Of a DNA stretch of 64,000 nt, positions 45,757-53,820 are shown piece by piece. Numbering within the stretch: position 1 is the stretch's first letter; the number at the start of each line of letters is the position of its first letter. The stretch is from positions 434,001-498,000 of the forward strand of contig QAIB01000001.1 in NCBI GenBank assembly GCA_030418545.1. The letters are read 5' to 3'. Source of the DNA: Xenophilus aerolatus (GTDB lineage: Bacteria > Pseudomonadota > Gammaproteobacteria > Burkholderiales > Burkholderiaceae_C). The position numbers were made by a program, and so were the translations under genes. The notes below the pieces were generated by a model. That model did no database searches. It saw nothing but the letters and a program-made list of their open reading frames with translations, and had not been told where the DNA came from.

Positions 45757-46245
45757 TCAGCTCCAGGAGGGTTCGACTTCGCGGCCCTGGGCGAGCGCGA
45801 TGATGTGTTCGATCGAGAACATCACGATCAGCACGCCGGCGAAGGCGGGCGGCACGTACTTCCAGCCCTCGGAGATGAAGAGCGTCGGCAGTCGGTAGTC
45901 CCACACCGATTCGGCGAGGTAGGCGCAGTTCCAGGCCATGGCGGCGCCGAAGAGCAGCACCAGCACATGGATCAGGTACTCCATCTTCAGCCGCAGCCAG
46001 TCGGGCGCCAGCACCAGGAAAGATTCGAGGCCGATGTGGCCGGCGTCGCGCACGCCGACGGCCACGCCGCACATGGTGACGTAGAGCACCAGCAGCAGCG
46101 CCAGGCTCTCGGCCCAGGTCGGCGTGCTGTTGAGGATGTAGCGGCCGAACACCTGCCAGCTCACGGCCGCGATGACCGCGACCAGGCCGACGATGCCCAG
46201 CACCATGCAGGCACGCGCGAGCGTGCGGCAGAGGCGGGTGTACAT
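45757..46245 (-). CDS. TRAP transporter small membrane subunit (DctQ family)
   Basis: A 162-aa membrane protein with four predicted helices (MVLGIVGLVAVIAAVSWQVF, LALLLVLYVTMCGVAVGV, LIHVLVLLFGAAMAWNCAYL, VPPAFAGVLIVMFSIEHIIA) and the DctQ motif WQVFGRYILNSTPTWAESLA. It pairs with the large subunit downstream and the binding protein upstream. A 139-bp gap holding repeat copy A separates it from the binding-protein gene. Confidence 0.93.
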   Translation of the reverse strand: MYTRLCRTLARACMVLGIVGLVAVIAAVSWQVFGRYILNSTPTWAESLALLLVLYVTMCGVAVGVRDAGHIGLESFLVLAPDWLRLKMEYLIHVLVLLFGAAMAWNCAYLAESVWDYRLPTLFISEGWKYVPPAFAGVLIVMFSIEHIIALAQGREVEPSWS

Positions 46246-46265
46246 GGAACGTGATGTCTTGAAAG

Positions 46266-46321
46266 AAAAAGGGCTGCAGCGCCCGTCCTTCCTGCGCCGT
46301 CAGCTATGGAATCGATAGCAA
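46266..46321 (+). repeat. Dispersed ~57-bp repeat, copy A
   Basis: Blocks AAAAAGG, CGCCCGTCC (46280-46288) and GCTATGGAATCGATAGCA (46303-46320) are shared with copies B and C at equal spacing. The last block is an imperfect palindrome (GCTAT/ATAGC). It lies in the gap between the TRAP small subunit and binding-protein genes. Confidence 0.75.
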
Positions 46322-46384
46322 TTGGCGTCCGGCGCGCTGCGTGCGGGGCGCCGGCCTGCGATGGCACGGCGCTCCCGTCGAGCG

Positions 46385-47353
46385 TCACTTGGTGTCCTGC
46401 ACCTTCTTGACCAGGTCCTTCAGCTTGGCGTCGGTGATGAACTTGTCGTACACCGGCTTCATCGCCGCTTCGAAGGGCTTCTTGTCGATCTCGATGATCT
46501 CGGCGCCGCCGGCCTTCACCGTGGCCAGCGACTTCACCTCGCGCTCGGCCCACTGCTTGCGCATGTAGGGCACCGACTCCTTCGCCGCCTGGCGGATCCA
46601 GCCCTGTTCCTCCGGCGAAAGCTTGTCCCAAGCGCGCTTGGAGAACAGCAGCATCTCCGGCGCCATCGAGTGCTCGGTCTTGCTGTAGTACTTGGCCACC
46701 TCGAATGCGCGGGCGCTTTCGTAGGTCGGGTAGTTGTTCTCGGCGGCGTCGATCAGCCCCGTCTTCAGGCCGGTGTAGACCTCGCCCATGGGCATGGGCG
46801 TGGCGTTGGCGCCCATGGCCTCGATCATCGACACCCACAGGTCGGACTGCTGCACCCGCACCTTCAGGCCCTTCATGTCGGCGAAGCTGCGCACCGGCTT
46901 CTTGGCCGTGAACATGGAGCGCGCGCCGCTGTCGTAGAAGGCCAGGCCGATGAAGCCCTGCTTCTCGCAGCTCTTGAGGATTTCATCGCCCACCGGGCCG
47001 TCGAGCACCTTGTGCATGTGGTCGACCGAGCGGAACAGGAAGGGCATGGTCGGCACCTGCGTCTCGGGGCAGATGTTGTTCATGGGCGCGATGTTCACGC
47101 GCACCATCTGCAGCGCGCCGATCTTGGTCTGTTCGATGGTGTCCTTCTCGTTGCCCAGTGCGCTGTTGTTGAAGACCTTGATCGTGTGCTTGCCGCCCGA
47201 GAGCGCCTTCAGGCGCTCGCCCATGAACTTCACGGCCGTCACGGTGGGGTAGTCGTCGGGGTGGATGTCGGCCGAGCGGAACTCGGTGGCGTGCGCCGCC
47301 AGCGCCAAGGTGCTGGCGGCCAGGGCGAGCAGGGTGGTCTTGAATCGCGTCAT
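46385..47353 (-). CDS. TRAP transporter substrate-binding protein (DctP family)
   Basis: A 322-aa periplasmic binding protein with signal peptide [17 protein letters not shown]. DctP marks are [40 protein letters not shown] and the ligand-pocket region [10 protein letters not shown]-like ([20 protein letters not shown]) with [20 protein letters not shown]. Given udh and lactonase upstream and garD downstream, galacturonate/glucuronate or their aldarates are the likely ligands; this is inferred from context. Confidence 0.93.
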   Translation of the reverse strand: MTRFKTTLLALAASTLALAAHATEFRSADIHPDDYPTVTAVKFMGERLKALSGGKHTIKVFNNSALGNEKDTIEQTKIGALQMVRVNIAPMNNICPETQVPTMPFLFRSVDHMHKVLDGPVGDEILKSCEKQGFIGLAFYDSGARSMFTAKKPVRSFADMKGLKVRVQQSDLWVSMIEAMGANATPMPMGEVYTGLKTGLIDAAENNYPTYESARAFEVAKYYSKTEHSMAPEMLLFSKRAWDKLSPEEQGWIRQAAKESVPYMRKQWAEREVKSLATVKAGGAEIIEIDKKPFEAAMKPVYDKFITDAKLKDLVKKVQDTK

Positions 47354-47428
47354 GTGTCTTCCTCTTCTTCCTAGGTCGGTGGTGTTGTGGATCGATTGCG
47401 CCGAAAGAAATGGGTCCGCTCGTGCACC

Positions 47429-48331
47429 TCAGCCGCCGAAGGGCGGCTCCGGCAATCCCTGCGTGCCGGCGCGGAAGGCGAACACGCCGCCGGCCAGCGG
47501 CTGGTCCGACAGGTCGCCGCCGGGGCGGATGGAGGTCACGAAGAGCGTGTCGAGCTGCCGGCCGCCGAAGGCGCACATGGCCGGCTTCTTCACCGGCACG
47601 GCCACCGAACGGTCGAGCCGGCCGTCGGGCGTGAAGCGATGCACCAGCCCGGCGTCGTTGCCGCAGATCCAGTAGCAGCCGTCGGCGTCGACGGCGGCGC
47701 CGTCGGGGCGGCCGGGCAGGGGGGTCATGTCGACGAACACGCGGCGCCTGGATGGGATGCCGCTCTCGGGGTCGTAGTCGAAGGCCCAGATGGTCTGCAC
47801 CGAGGGGTGCGAGTCCGACAGGTACATGGTGCGGCCGTCGGGGCTGAAGCCCAGGCCGTTGGGCACGATGAGGTCGTCGAGCACCGCTGCCGGCTCGGCG
47901 TTCGGCGCGTCGTGACGGTAGAGCACGCCCACGCGCGCCGCGGCCGCCATGTCCATCAGCATGGTGCCGGCCCAGAAGCGGCCCTGGCGGTCGCAACGGC
48001 CATCGTTGAAGCGCATGCCGGTGCGCGCGTGCGCCACGCCGGCGACGCGATCGGCCTGCAGCGGGGTTCCGCCTGCGGTGCCGAAGCCCGAGAGCGTGAA
48101 GAGCCCGCTTTCCATGCCCGCCAGCCATTCACCCGGGCGGCCGGCCCGCGGCGCGATGCAGGCCGGCATCTCCGCCGTGGCCCACTGCACGTGACCCTCG
48201 GCCGACCAGCGGTGCAGCGCACGGCCGGGAATGTCGACCCAGTACAAGGCCTGCTCTTCGATCGACCAGACCGGGCTCTCGCCCGTGCCGCAGCGGGCGT
48301 CGACGACCAGTTCGACCGAGGGCTGTGTCAT
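47429..48331 (-). CDS. SMP-30/gluconolactonase-family lactonase (cytoplasmic)
   Basis: A 300-aa six-bladed propeller of the SMP-30 family with no signal peptide. Metal-site marks are Glu18 in GTGESPVW, Asn109-Asp110 in RFNDGRCDRQGRFWAGTM, the VPNGLGFSPDG segment and RPDGAAVDADGCYW. It follows uronate dehydrogenase by 19 bp and most likely opens the aldarolactone that enzyme makes, giving galactarate or glucarate. Exact lactone specificity (1,4 or 1,5) cannot be read from sequence. Confidence 0.9.
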   Translation of the reverse strand: MTQPSVELVVDARCGTGESPVWSIEEQALYWVDIPGRALHRWSAEGHVQWATAEMPACIAPRAGRPGEWLAGMESGLFTLSGFGTAGGTPLQADRVAGVAHARTGMRFNDGRCDRQGRFWAGTMLMDMAAAARVGVLYRHDAPNAEPAAVLDDLIVPNGLGFSPDGRTMYLSDSHPSVQTIWAFDYDPESGIPSRRRVFVDMTPLPGRPDGAAVDADGCYWICGNDAGLVHRFTPDGRLDRSVAVPVKKPAMCAFGGRQLDTLFVTSIRPGGDLSDQPLAGGVFAFRAGTQGLPEPPFGG

Positions 48332-48350
48332 GCGCGGCGCCGTGGGAAGT

Positions 48351-49208
48351 TCAGTCGCCGAAGGGGCCCTGCGCCGTGAACGCCCCGCCCTGGTAGACCG
48401 CGTTCGGGTCGGTGGGCGCCACCGGCGGCTGGGCCTCCACCTTGGCGCGGAAGGGCTCCGAGCTGTCCTTGGGCACGAAGCCCAGGTGCGCGGCGGCGCG
48501 GTTGTCCCACCACAGGTCCCGGTTGGCGGAGGCGCCGAAGACGACGGTGTGCTTCACGTCCGGCGTGAACAGCGCCTTTTCGACCAGTTGCGTCAGGTCG
48601 TCGTAGCTCAGCCAGGTGCTCATCATCCGGCGGTTGGCCGGTTCGGGGAAGGACGAGCCGATGCGGATGCTCACCGTCTCGATGCCATGGCGGTCGAAGT
48701 AGAACTGCGCCATGTCCTCGCCGAAGGACTTCGACAGGCCGTAGTAGCCGTCGGGCCGGCGCGGGGCGCTGGCATCGATGCGCTCGCTCTGCCGGTAGAA
48801 GCCGATCACATGGTTGGAACTGGCGAACACCACGCGCTTCACGCCGTGGCGACGCGCGCCTTCGTACACATGGAAGATGCCCTTGATGTTGGCCTCGAGG
48901 ATCTCCTCGAAGGGCCGCTCGACCGAGACGCCGCCCAGGTGCACGATGGCGTTGCAGCCGGCGAGGAGGGCGTCCACGGCCTGCTTGTCGGCGAGGTCGC
49001 AGGGCACGACTTCCTCGTGCGGCCCCTGCGGATCGCCGAGCGCCGCGATGTCGGACACCCGCAGCGTGCGGGCCAGGGGCTTGAGGCGCTGCCGCAGCAC
49101 CTTGCCCAGGCCGCCCGCGGCACCGGTCAGCAGCAGGCGCTCCAGCGGCGGCCGGGCGAGCGCGGTGGCGGAAGGCTCGGGCATGTCTCCAGACCTTTCA
49201 GTGGTCAT
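48351..49208 (-). CDS. udh: Uronate dehydrogenase
   Basis: A 285-aa NAD-dependent short-chain/epimerase-type enzyme matching uronate dehydrogenase (EC 1.1.1.203), which oxidises galacturonate or glucuronate to the aldarolactone. NAD motif TGAAGGLG is at 28-35, the catalytic Ser/Tyr/Lys set is around Ser130-131, Tyr156 and Lys160 (DGYYGLSKSFGED). Typical Udh segments are IVHLGGVSVERPFEEILEAN and FASSNHVIGFYRQSERI. A second ATG at 49184 has AAAGG nine bases upstream and may be the real start, giving 277 aa and a longer leader. First gene of the minus-strand operon. Confidence 0.93.
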   Translation of the reverse strand: MTTERSGDMPEPSATALARPPLERLLLTGAAGGLGKVLRQRLKPLARTLRVSDIAALGDPQGPHEEVVPCDLADKQAVDALLAGCNAIVHLGGVSVERPFEEILEANIKGIFHVYEGARRHGVKRVVFASSNHVIGFYRQSERIDASAPRRPDGYYGLSKSFGEDMAQFYFDRHGIETVSIRIGSSFPEPANRRMMSTWLSYDDLTQLVEKALFTPDVKHTVVFGASANRDLWWDNRAAAHLGFVPKDSSEPFRAKVEAQPPVAPTDPNAVYQGGAFTAQGPFGD

Positions 49209-49217
49209 AAGTTATCG

Positions 49218-49230
49218 GTTGTCGTACAAC
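49218..49230. promoter_or_regulatory. Candidate operator between udh and gntR
   Basis: GTTGT-CGT-ACAAC is a perfect 5-bp inverted repeat with a 3-bp centre, preceded by G. It lies in the 46-bp divergent gap and overlaps the likely gntR -35. The half-site GGTTGT is also found at both ends of the 50171-50202 palindrome, suggesting binding by the same GntR regulator. Confidence 0.6.
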
Positions 49231-49248
49231 TTTCGGCGGGATTATGAT
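49219..49248 (+). promoter_or_regulatory. Candidate promoter of gntR
   Basis: TTGTCG (49219-49224), an 18-bp spacer and TATGAT (49243-49248) fit a sigma-70 promoter. The start point would fall at about the gntR ATG (49255), so the mRNA may be leaderless. The -35 lies within the candidate operator, which suggests autorepression. Confidence 0.4.
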
Positions 49249-49254
49249 CAGCCG

Positions 49255-50115
49255 ATGTCTAGCGTGTCAACGGGGTCAACGACAGTGCCCGAAGCTGCGG
49301 CGGCGGGTGAGGCGTCGGCCCCCGCCGGCCCGGCCGCGGCGCACGGGTTCGTGCGCCGGCGTGGCCGCGGACTGGCCCATGGCCTGGTCGACGACCTCGG
49401 CGACAAGATCCGCAGCCAGCAGCTGCGCCCGGGCGACAAGCTGCCGACCGAGTCGGCCATCATGCAGAGCTACGGCGTGAGCCGCACGGTCGTGCGCGAG
49501 GCGCTGTCCAAGCTGCAGGCGGCGGGCCTGGTCGAGACGCACCACGGCGTCGGCACCTTCGTGCTGCAGCCGCGCGCGGCCGGCATGTTCCGGCTCGAGG
49601 CCTCCGACATCGCCACCACCGTCGACGTGCTGGCCGTGCTCGAGCTGCGCATCAGCCTCGAGACCGAGTCGGCCGGCCTGGCCGCCCTGCGCCGCTCGGA
49701 GGAGCACCTGCAGGCCATGCGGCAGGCGCTGGACGATTTCGAGCGCAACGTGACGGCGGCCGGCGACACGGTGTCGCCCGACTTCCGCTTCCACCTGCAG
49801 ATCGCGCAGGCCACCGGCAATCCCTACTTCGCGGACATCATGACCCACCTGGGCACGACGATCATCCCGCGCACCCGGGTCAACGCCATCCGCAACCACG
49901 ACCGCCGCGGCGAGTACCTCAGCCGGGTGAACCGCGAGCACGAGGAGATCTACGCCGCCATCGCGCGCCGCGATCCCGACTCGGCGCGCGCCGCCATGCG
50001 CATCCACCTGACGAACAGCCGCGAGCGCCTGCGCCTGGCGCAGGAAGCGGCCCAGCGGGGCGCGGTGGAAGAGGGCGCCGCGCCGGTGCCTGGCCCCGGT
50101 CCCCGGGCTGCCTGA
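49255..50115 (+). CDS. GntR-family (FadR/FCD) transcriptional regulator
   Basis: A 286-aa regulator. After an Ala-rich N-terminal tail of about 35 residues comes a winged helix (about 45-105, LRPGDKLPTESAIMQSYGVS, VREALSKLQAAGLVETHHGV). The C-terminal FCD ligand domain has metal-site histidines in FRFHLQIAQATGNP and NREHEEIYAAIARRDPDSAR. It sits between the two divergent arms of the uronate/hexarate locus and most likely represses both, released by a uronate or hexarate; ligand is inferred. A possible terminator follows. Confidence 0.92.
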   Translation: MSSVSTGSTTVPEAAAAGEASAPAGPAAAHGFVRRRGRGLAHGLVDDLGDKIRSQQLRPGDKLPTESAIMQSYGVSRTVVREALSKLQAAGLVETHHGVGTFVLQPRAAGMFRLEASDIATTVDVLAVLELRISLETESAGLAALRRSEEHLQAMRQALDDFERNVTAAGDTVSPDFRFHLQIAQATGNPYFADIMTHLGTTIIPRTRVNAIRNHDRRGEYLSRVNREHEEIYAAIARRDPDSARAAMRIHLTNSRERLRLAQEAAQRGAVEEGAAPVPGPGPRAA

Positions 50116-50120
50116 GCATT

Positions 50121-50160
50121 CCCCCTGCCTCGGCGGGGTTGCACGTTGTTCTTGCTTTTG
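50121..50160 (+). terminator. Possible terminator after gntR
   Basis: CCCC (50121-50124) pairs with GGGG (50135-50138), with an inner GCC/GGC stem and a small bulge, followed by a T-rich but interrupted stretch. Moderate evidence only. Confidence 0.4.
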
Positions 50161-50170
50161 CGCCGCCGAG

Positions 50171-50202
50171 GGTTGTACGATGACATATGACATCAGACAA
50201 CC
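50171..50202. promoter_or_regulatory. 32-bp imperfect palindrome upstream of bug3
   Basis: The ends GGTTGT and ACAACC are perfect inverted repeats, and the two 15-base halves (TTGTACGATGACATA and, reversed, TTGTCTGATGTCATA) agree at 12 positions. ATGACAT also occurs twice as a direct repeat around the centre. It lies 57 bp before bug3 and shares GGTTGT with the udh/gntR operator. Confidence 0.6.
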
Positions 50203-50259
50203 GGGTGCTGTCGCGCGCACCTCGACTGATGCGGCCTTCCACACCTTGGAGACATACGC

Positions 50260-51237
50260 ATGAGCCTGAACCGACGCACCTTCGTCACCGGCACTCTGGG
50301 CGCTGCCGCCCTGGTGCACGCGCCTGCCCGCGCTGCCGATGCCTGGCAGCCGACCAAGCCGATCCGCATCGTCGTGCCGTACCCACCGGGCGGCTCGTCG
50401 GACATCATCGCCCGCTCGATCAGCCAGCCGCTGTCGGATGCCCTCAAGGTGTCGGTCATCGTCGACAACAAACCCGGCGCCAACGGCAACCTGGGCGCCG
50501 ACATGGTGGCGAAGGCCGCGCCGGACGGCTACACGCTGCTGCTGTGCGACGTGGGGGCGCTGGCCATCAGTCCCTCGGTCTACACCAAGCTGCCCTTCGA
50601 CCCGTCGAAGGACCTGCGCGGCGTGACGATGCTGGCGTACTCGCCGCACCTGCTGGTGGTGCACCCGTCGGTCAAGGCCAACAACCTCAAGGAACTGGTG
50701 GCCCTGTCGAAGACGACCGACCTGAACTTCGCCGTCACCGCCACCGGCAGCGCCCCGCACCTGGCCGGCGTGTCGGTCGAGCGGTCCACCGGCGCCAAGT
50801 GGGTCTATGTGCCGTACAAGGGCGGCGTGCAATCGGTGCAGGACACCGTCGCCGGCCAGACGCAGGTGCTGATGAACGGCATGCTCGCGACCTACCCGCA
50901 CGTGCAGTCGGGCAAGCTCAAGCTGCTGGCCGTCTCCAAGGCCACGCGCATGCCGCTGATCGGCAGCGTCCCCACGATCGCCGAACAGGGGGTGCCCGGC
51001 TTCGAGTCCGGCACCTGGCAGGGCGTGAAGGCGCCGCGCGGCACGCCCGATGCCGTGGTGCAGCGCCTGAACCAGGAACTGGTCGCCGTCATCCGCTCGG
51101 CCGACATCCGTTCGCGCCTGGCCGGGCAGGGCGCCGAGGTCGTGACCATGTCGCCGGCCGAGGAAGAGCAGTTCTTCAACAAGGAACGCGCGCGCTGGGC
51201 CAAGGTCGTGAAAGACGCCGACATCCGCATTGAGTGA
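50260..51237 (+). CDS. Bug-family (TctC-like) binding protein 3
   Basis: A 325-aa exported binding protein of the Bug family. The signal sequence has a twin arginine (NRRTFVTGTLGAAALVHAPA), suggesting Tat export. Family marks are VVPYPPGGSSDIIARSISQP, IVDNKPGANGNLGADMVAKA, APDGYTLL and YVPYKGGVQSVQDTVAGQTQ. GGAG lies before the ATG. First gene after gntR and behind the 32-bp palindrome, hence probably co-regulated with kdgD and gudD. Ligand unknown. Confidence 0.91.
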   Translation: MSLNRRTFVTGTLGAAALVHAPARAADAWQPTKPIRIVVPYPPGGSSDIIARSISQPLSDALKVSVIVDNKPGANGNLGADMVAKAAPDGYTLLLCDVGALAISPSVYTKLPFDPSKDLRGVTMLAYSPHLLVVHPSVKANNLKELVALSKTTDLNFAVTATGSAPHLAGVSVERSTGAKWVYVPYKGGVQSVQDTVAGQTQVLMNGMLATYPHVQSGKLKLLAVSKATRMPLIGSVPTIAEQGVPGFESGTWQGVKAPRGTPDAVVQRLNQELVAVIRSADIRSRLAGQGAEVVTMSPAEEEQFFNKERARWAKVVKDADIRIE

Positions 51238-51269
51238 TCTCGTGCGCCCAATGTTCAAGCACCAGACAC

Positions 51270-51329
51270 CCGTTCGAGCTGAGCCTGTCGAAGCCTCGCG
51301 CGGCGCTTCGACAGGCTCAGCGTGAACGG
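51270..51329. repeat. REP-like inverted repeat
   Basis: Two 25-base arms (51270-51294 and 51305-51329) contain GAGCCTGTCGAAGC and GCTTCGACAGGCTC and end in CCGTTCG and GAACGG; the only mismatches are near the outer part. This GCCTGTCGAAG type is widespread between genes in proteobacteria. It lies between bug3 and kdgD and could form a strong mRNA hairpin that changes expression of one relative to the other. Confidence 0.85.
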
Positions 51330-51367
51330 TCCATGACTTCCATTCAATCCTTCACTGCAACAACACC

Positions 51368-52285
51368 ATGAGCTTCACCCCCCAAGAACTCAAGTCCATC
51401 ATGGGCTCCGGCCTGCTGTCCTTCCCCGTGACGGACTTCGATGCCCAGGGCAACTTCGATCGCGCGGGCTACGTCAAGCGGCTCGAATGGCTCGGCCCCT
51501 ACGGTGCGAGCGCGCTGTTCGCGGCGGGCGGCACGGGCGAGTTCTTCTCGCTCACGCCCGAGGAGTACCCCGAGATCATCCAGACCGCCGTGGACGTTTG
51601 CCGTGGCACGGTGCCCATCATTGCCGGTGCCGGCGGCCCGACGCGCCAGACCATCGCCTACGCGCAGGCGGCCGAGAAGGCCGGCGCGCACGGCATCCTG
51701 CTGATGCCGCACTACCTGACCGAAGCGAGCCAGGACGGCCTCTTCCATCATGTCAAGGCGATCTGCGACAGCGTCGACTTCGGCGTGATCGTCTACAACC
51801 GCGCACAGGCGAAGTACAAGCCCGACACGCTGGCGCGCCTGGCCGACGCCTGCCCCAACCTCGTCGGCTTCAAGGACGGCGTGGGCGACATCGAGGCGAT
51901 GGTGTCCGTCTACCAGAAGATGGGCGACCGATTCAGCTACCTGGGCGGCCTGCCCACGGCAGAGGTCTATGCCGCCGCCTACAAGGCGCTGGGCACGCCG
52001 GTGTATTCGTCCGCCGTCTTCAACTTCATCCCGAAGACCGCGATGAAGTTCTACGAGGCGGTGCGCGACGACGACCTGAAGACCCAGCACCAGCTGCTGA
52101 AGGACTTCTTCATGCCCTACCTGGACATCCGCAACAAGAAGCAAGGCTATGCCGTGAGCATCGTCAAGGCCGGCGCGGCGATCGTCGGGCACGGCGCCGG
52201 CCCGGTGCGTCCGCCGCTGTCGGACCTCTCGGCCGCCGAGTCCGAGGAGCTGGCGGCGCTGATCGCCACGCTCGGCCCCCAGTAG
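51368..52285 (+). CDS. kdgD: 5-dehydro-4-deoxyglucarate dehydratase KdgD
   Basis: A 305-aa TIM-barrel enzyme of the dihydrodipicolinate synthase/NAL family. It matches KdgD (EC 4.2.1.41), which dehydrates and decarboxylates 5-keto-4-deoxyglucarate to 2-oxoglutarate semialdehyde. The Schiff-base lysine is Lys169 ([11 protein letters not shown]) and the catalytic tyrosine Tyr143 (VIVYNRA). The [16 protein letters not shown] segment is family-typical. It receives the product of GarD and GudD and feeds the dehydrogenase at 56340. Confidence 0.94.
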   Translation: MSFTPQELKSIMGSGLLSFPVTDFDAQGNFDRAGYVKRLEWLGPYGASALFAAGGTGEFFSLTPEEYPEIIQTAVDVCRGTVPIIAGAGGPTRQTIAYAQAAEKAGAHGILLMPHYLTEASQDGLFHHVKAICDSVDFGVIVYNRAQAKYKPDTLARLADACPNLVGFKDGVGDIEAMVSVYQKMGDRFSYLGGLPTAEVYAAAYKALGTPVYSSAVFNFIPKTAMKFYEAVRDDDLKTQHQLLKDFFMPYLDIRNKKQGYAVSIVKAGAAIVGHGAGPVRPPLSDLSAAESEELAALIATLGPQ

Positions 52286-52335
52286 CCGCGCAGCCGGCGC
52301 GGCCCTTTCGACGACAACAACAGGAGACAGACACC

Positions 52336-52785
52336 ATGATCCGCACCTACGTCGCGGCGGCTGCGGCCGCGCTCGTCCTGGCCGGCTGCGCCGGCATGCC
52401 CGGCGGCCCGCGTGCCGACGACGGCGCCGCCGTCGCAGCCGCGGCCGAGCAGCTGCGCCTGGCCATGATCGATCCCACGCAGGGCAAGCTGTCCGCGCTG
52501 GTGGCCGACGACCTGAGCTACGGCCACTCCGGCGGCAAGGTCGACACCAAGGCCAGCTTCATCGCCGACCTGCTCGACGGCAAGTCGGATTTCGTCACCA
52601 TCGCCATCGCCGACCAGACGGTGAAGGTGGTGGGCGACACCGCCATCGTGCGCCACACCCTCACGGCCGACACCAACGATTCGGGCAAGCCGGGCAAGGT
52701 GAGCATCAAGATCCTCGGCGTGTGGCAGAAGCAGGGCGGCCAGTGGAAGCTGCTGGCACGCCAGGCGGTGCGCCCGCCGCAATAA
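52336..52785 (+). CDS. Small SnoaL/NTF2-like lipoprotein
   Basis: A 149-aa predicted lipoprotein: signal peptide YVAAAAAALVLAGC with a good lipobox (LAGC), then a compact alpha+beta domain resembling DUF4440/SnoaL-like NTF2 folds (VADDLSYGHSGGKVDTKASF, VKVVGDTAIVRHTLTADTND, GVWQKQGGQWKLLARQAVRP). GGAGAC precedes the ATG. Its place inside the hexarate operon, between kdgD and a Bug protein, suggests a periplasmic role linked to substrate handling, but no activity is known to me for such a protein here. Confidence 0.85.
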   Translation: MIRTYVAAAAAALVLAGCAGMPGGPRADDGAAVAAAAEQLRLAMIDPTQGKLSALVADDLSYGHSGGKVDTKASFIADLLDGKSDFVTIAIADQTVKVVGDTAIVRHTLTADTNDSGKPGKVSIKILGVWQKQGGQWKLLARQAVRPPQ

Positions 52786-52810
52786 GCGCTACCCCCTCGG
52801 AGACAGACCC

Positions 52811-53797
52811 TTGAAACGACACATCGCATCGCTCGCGGCCGCCCTGGCCGTGGGCCTTCCGGGCCTGGTCGCGCCCGTCGTGGCTTCGGCGCAGGCCGAC
52901 TGGCCGCAGAAGACCGTCACCATCATCGTGCCCTTCCCGGCCGGCGGCTCGACCGACATGGTCGCGCGCGCCATGGCGCAGGAGATGGGTGCCAAGCTCG
53001 GCCAGAGCTTCGTGGTCGACAATCGGCCCGGTGCCACCGGCACGCTGGGCGCCGGCCTCGTCAAGCGCGCGCCGGCGGACGGCTACACGCTGCTGGTGTC
53101 CTCGCTGGGCGCCTTCGTGGTCACGCCGCACCTGCAGAAGAACGTGCCCTACGACGCGACCCGGGACTTCGACTACATCACCGTGCCCGTGCAGGCGCCC
53201 AACGTGCTGGTGGCCAACCCGGCGCAGCCGGCGAAGACGGTGGCGGACGTGATCGCGGCGCTCAAGGCCAACCCCGGCAAGCTCAGCTTCGCGAGCTCGG
53301 GCAACGGCTCGTCCGACCACCTCTCGGCGGAGCTGTTCTGGCAGCAGTCCGGCACCCAGGGCCTGCACGTGCCCTACAAGGGTGGGGCGCCGGCCGTCAC
53401 CGACCTGCTCGGCGGCCAGGTGGACTTCTCCTTCCAGAACGTGAACGCCGTGCTGCCGCACATCCGCTCGGGCAAGCTGCGCGCCATCGCCGTGACGGGC
53501 GACAAGCGCTCGCCGGTGCTGCCGGACGTGCCCACGCTGGCCGAGGGCGGCGTGAAGGGCGCCGAGGTCTATTCATGGCAGGGCCTGGCCGCGCCCCGGG
53601 GCCTGCCGCCCGCGGTGAAAGACAGGCTCGCCAAGGCCGCCATCGCCGCCATCAACGCGCCCGAGGTGAAGCAGCGCATGGTGGAGCAGGGCCTGGAGAT
53701 CGTGGCCAGCACACCGGCCGAGTTCACCGCCTTCCAGCAGCGCGAATGGACGCGCTGGAAGACGCTGATCGAAACCCGCAAGATCACGGCCGATTGA
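52811..53797 (+). CDS. Bug-family (TctC-like) binding protein 4
   Basis: A 328-aa exported binding protein of the Bug family. It appears to use a TTG start at 52811, with GGAGA about 8 bp before it; no ATG fits the signal peptide ([20 protein letters not shown]). Family marks are [53 protein letters not shown] and [20 protein letters not shown]. It lies 23 bp before gudD, which makes glucarate a reasonable but unproven ligand. Confidence 0.9.
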   Translation: MKRHIASLAAALAVGLPGLVAPVVASAQADWPQKTVTIIVPFPAGGSTDMVARAMAQEMGAKLGQSFVVDNRPGATGTLGAGLVKRAPADGYTLLVSSLGAFVVTPHLQKNVPYDATRDFDYITVPVQAPNVLVANPAQPAKTVADVIAALKANPGKLSFASSGNGSSDHLSAELFWQQSGTQGLHVPYKGGAPAVTDLLGGQVDFSFQNVNAVLPHIRSGKLRAIAVTGDKRSPVLPDVPTLAEGGVKGAEVYSWQGLAAPRGLPPAVKDRLAKAAIAAINAPEVKQRMVEQGLEIVASTPAEFTAFQQREWTRWKTLIETRKITAD

Positions 53798-53820
53798 CCC
53801 CGGCCCTCCGAAACCCGCCC

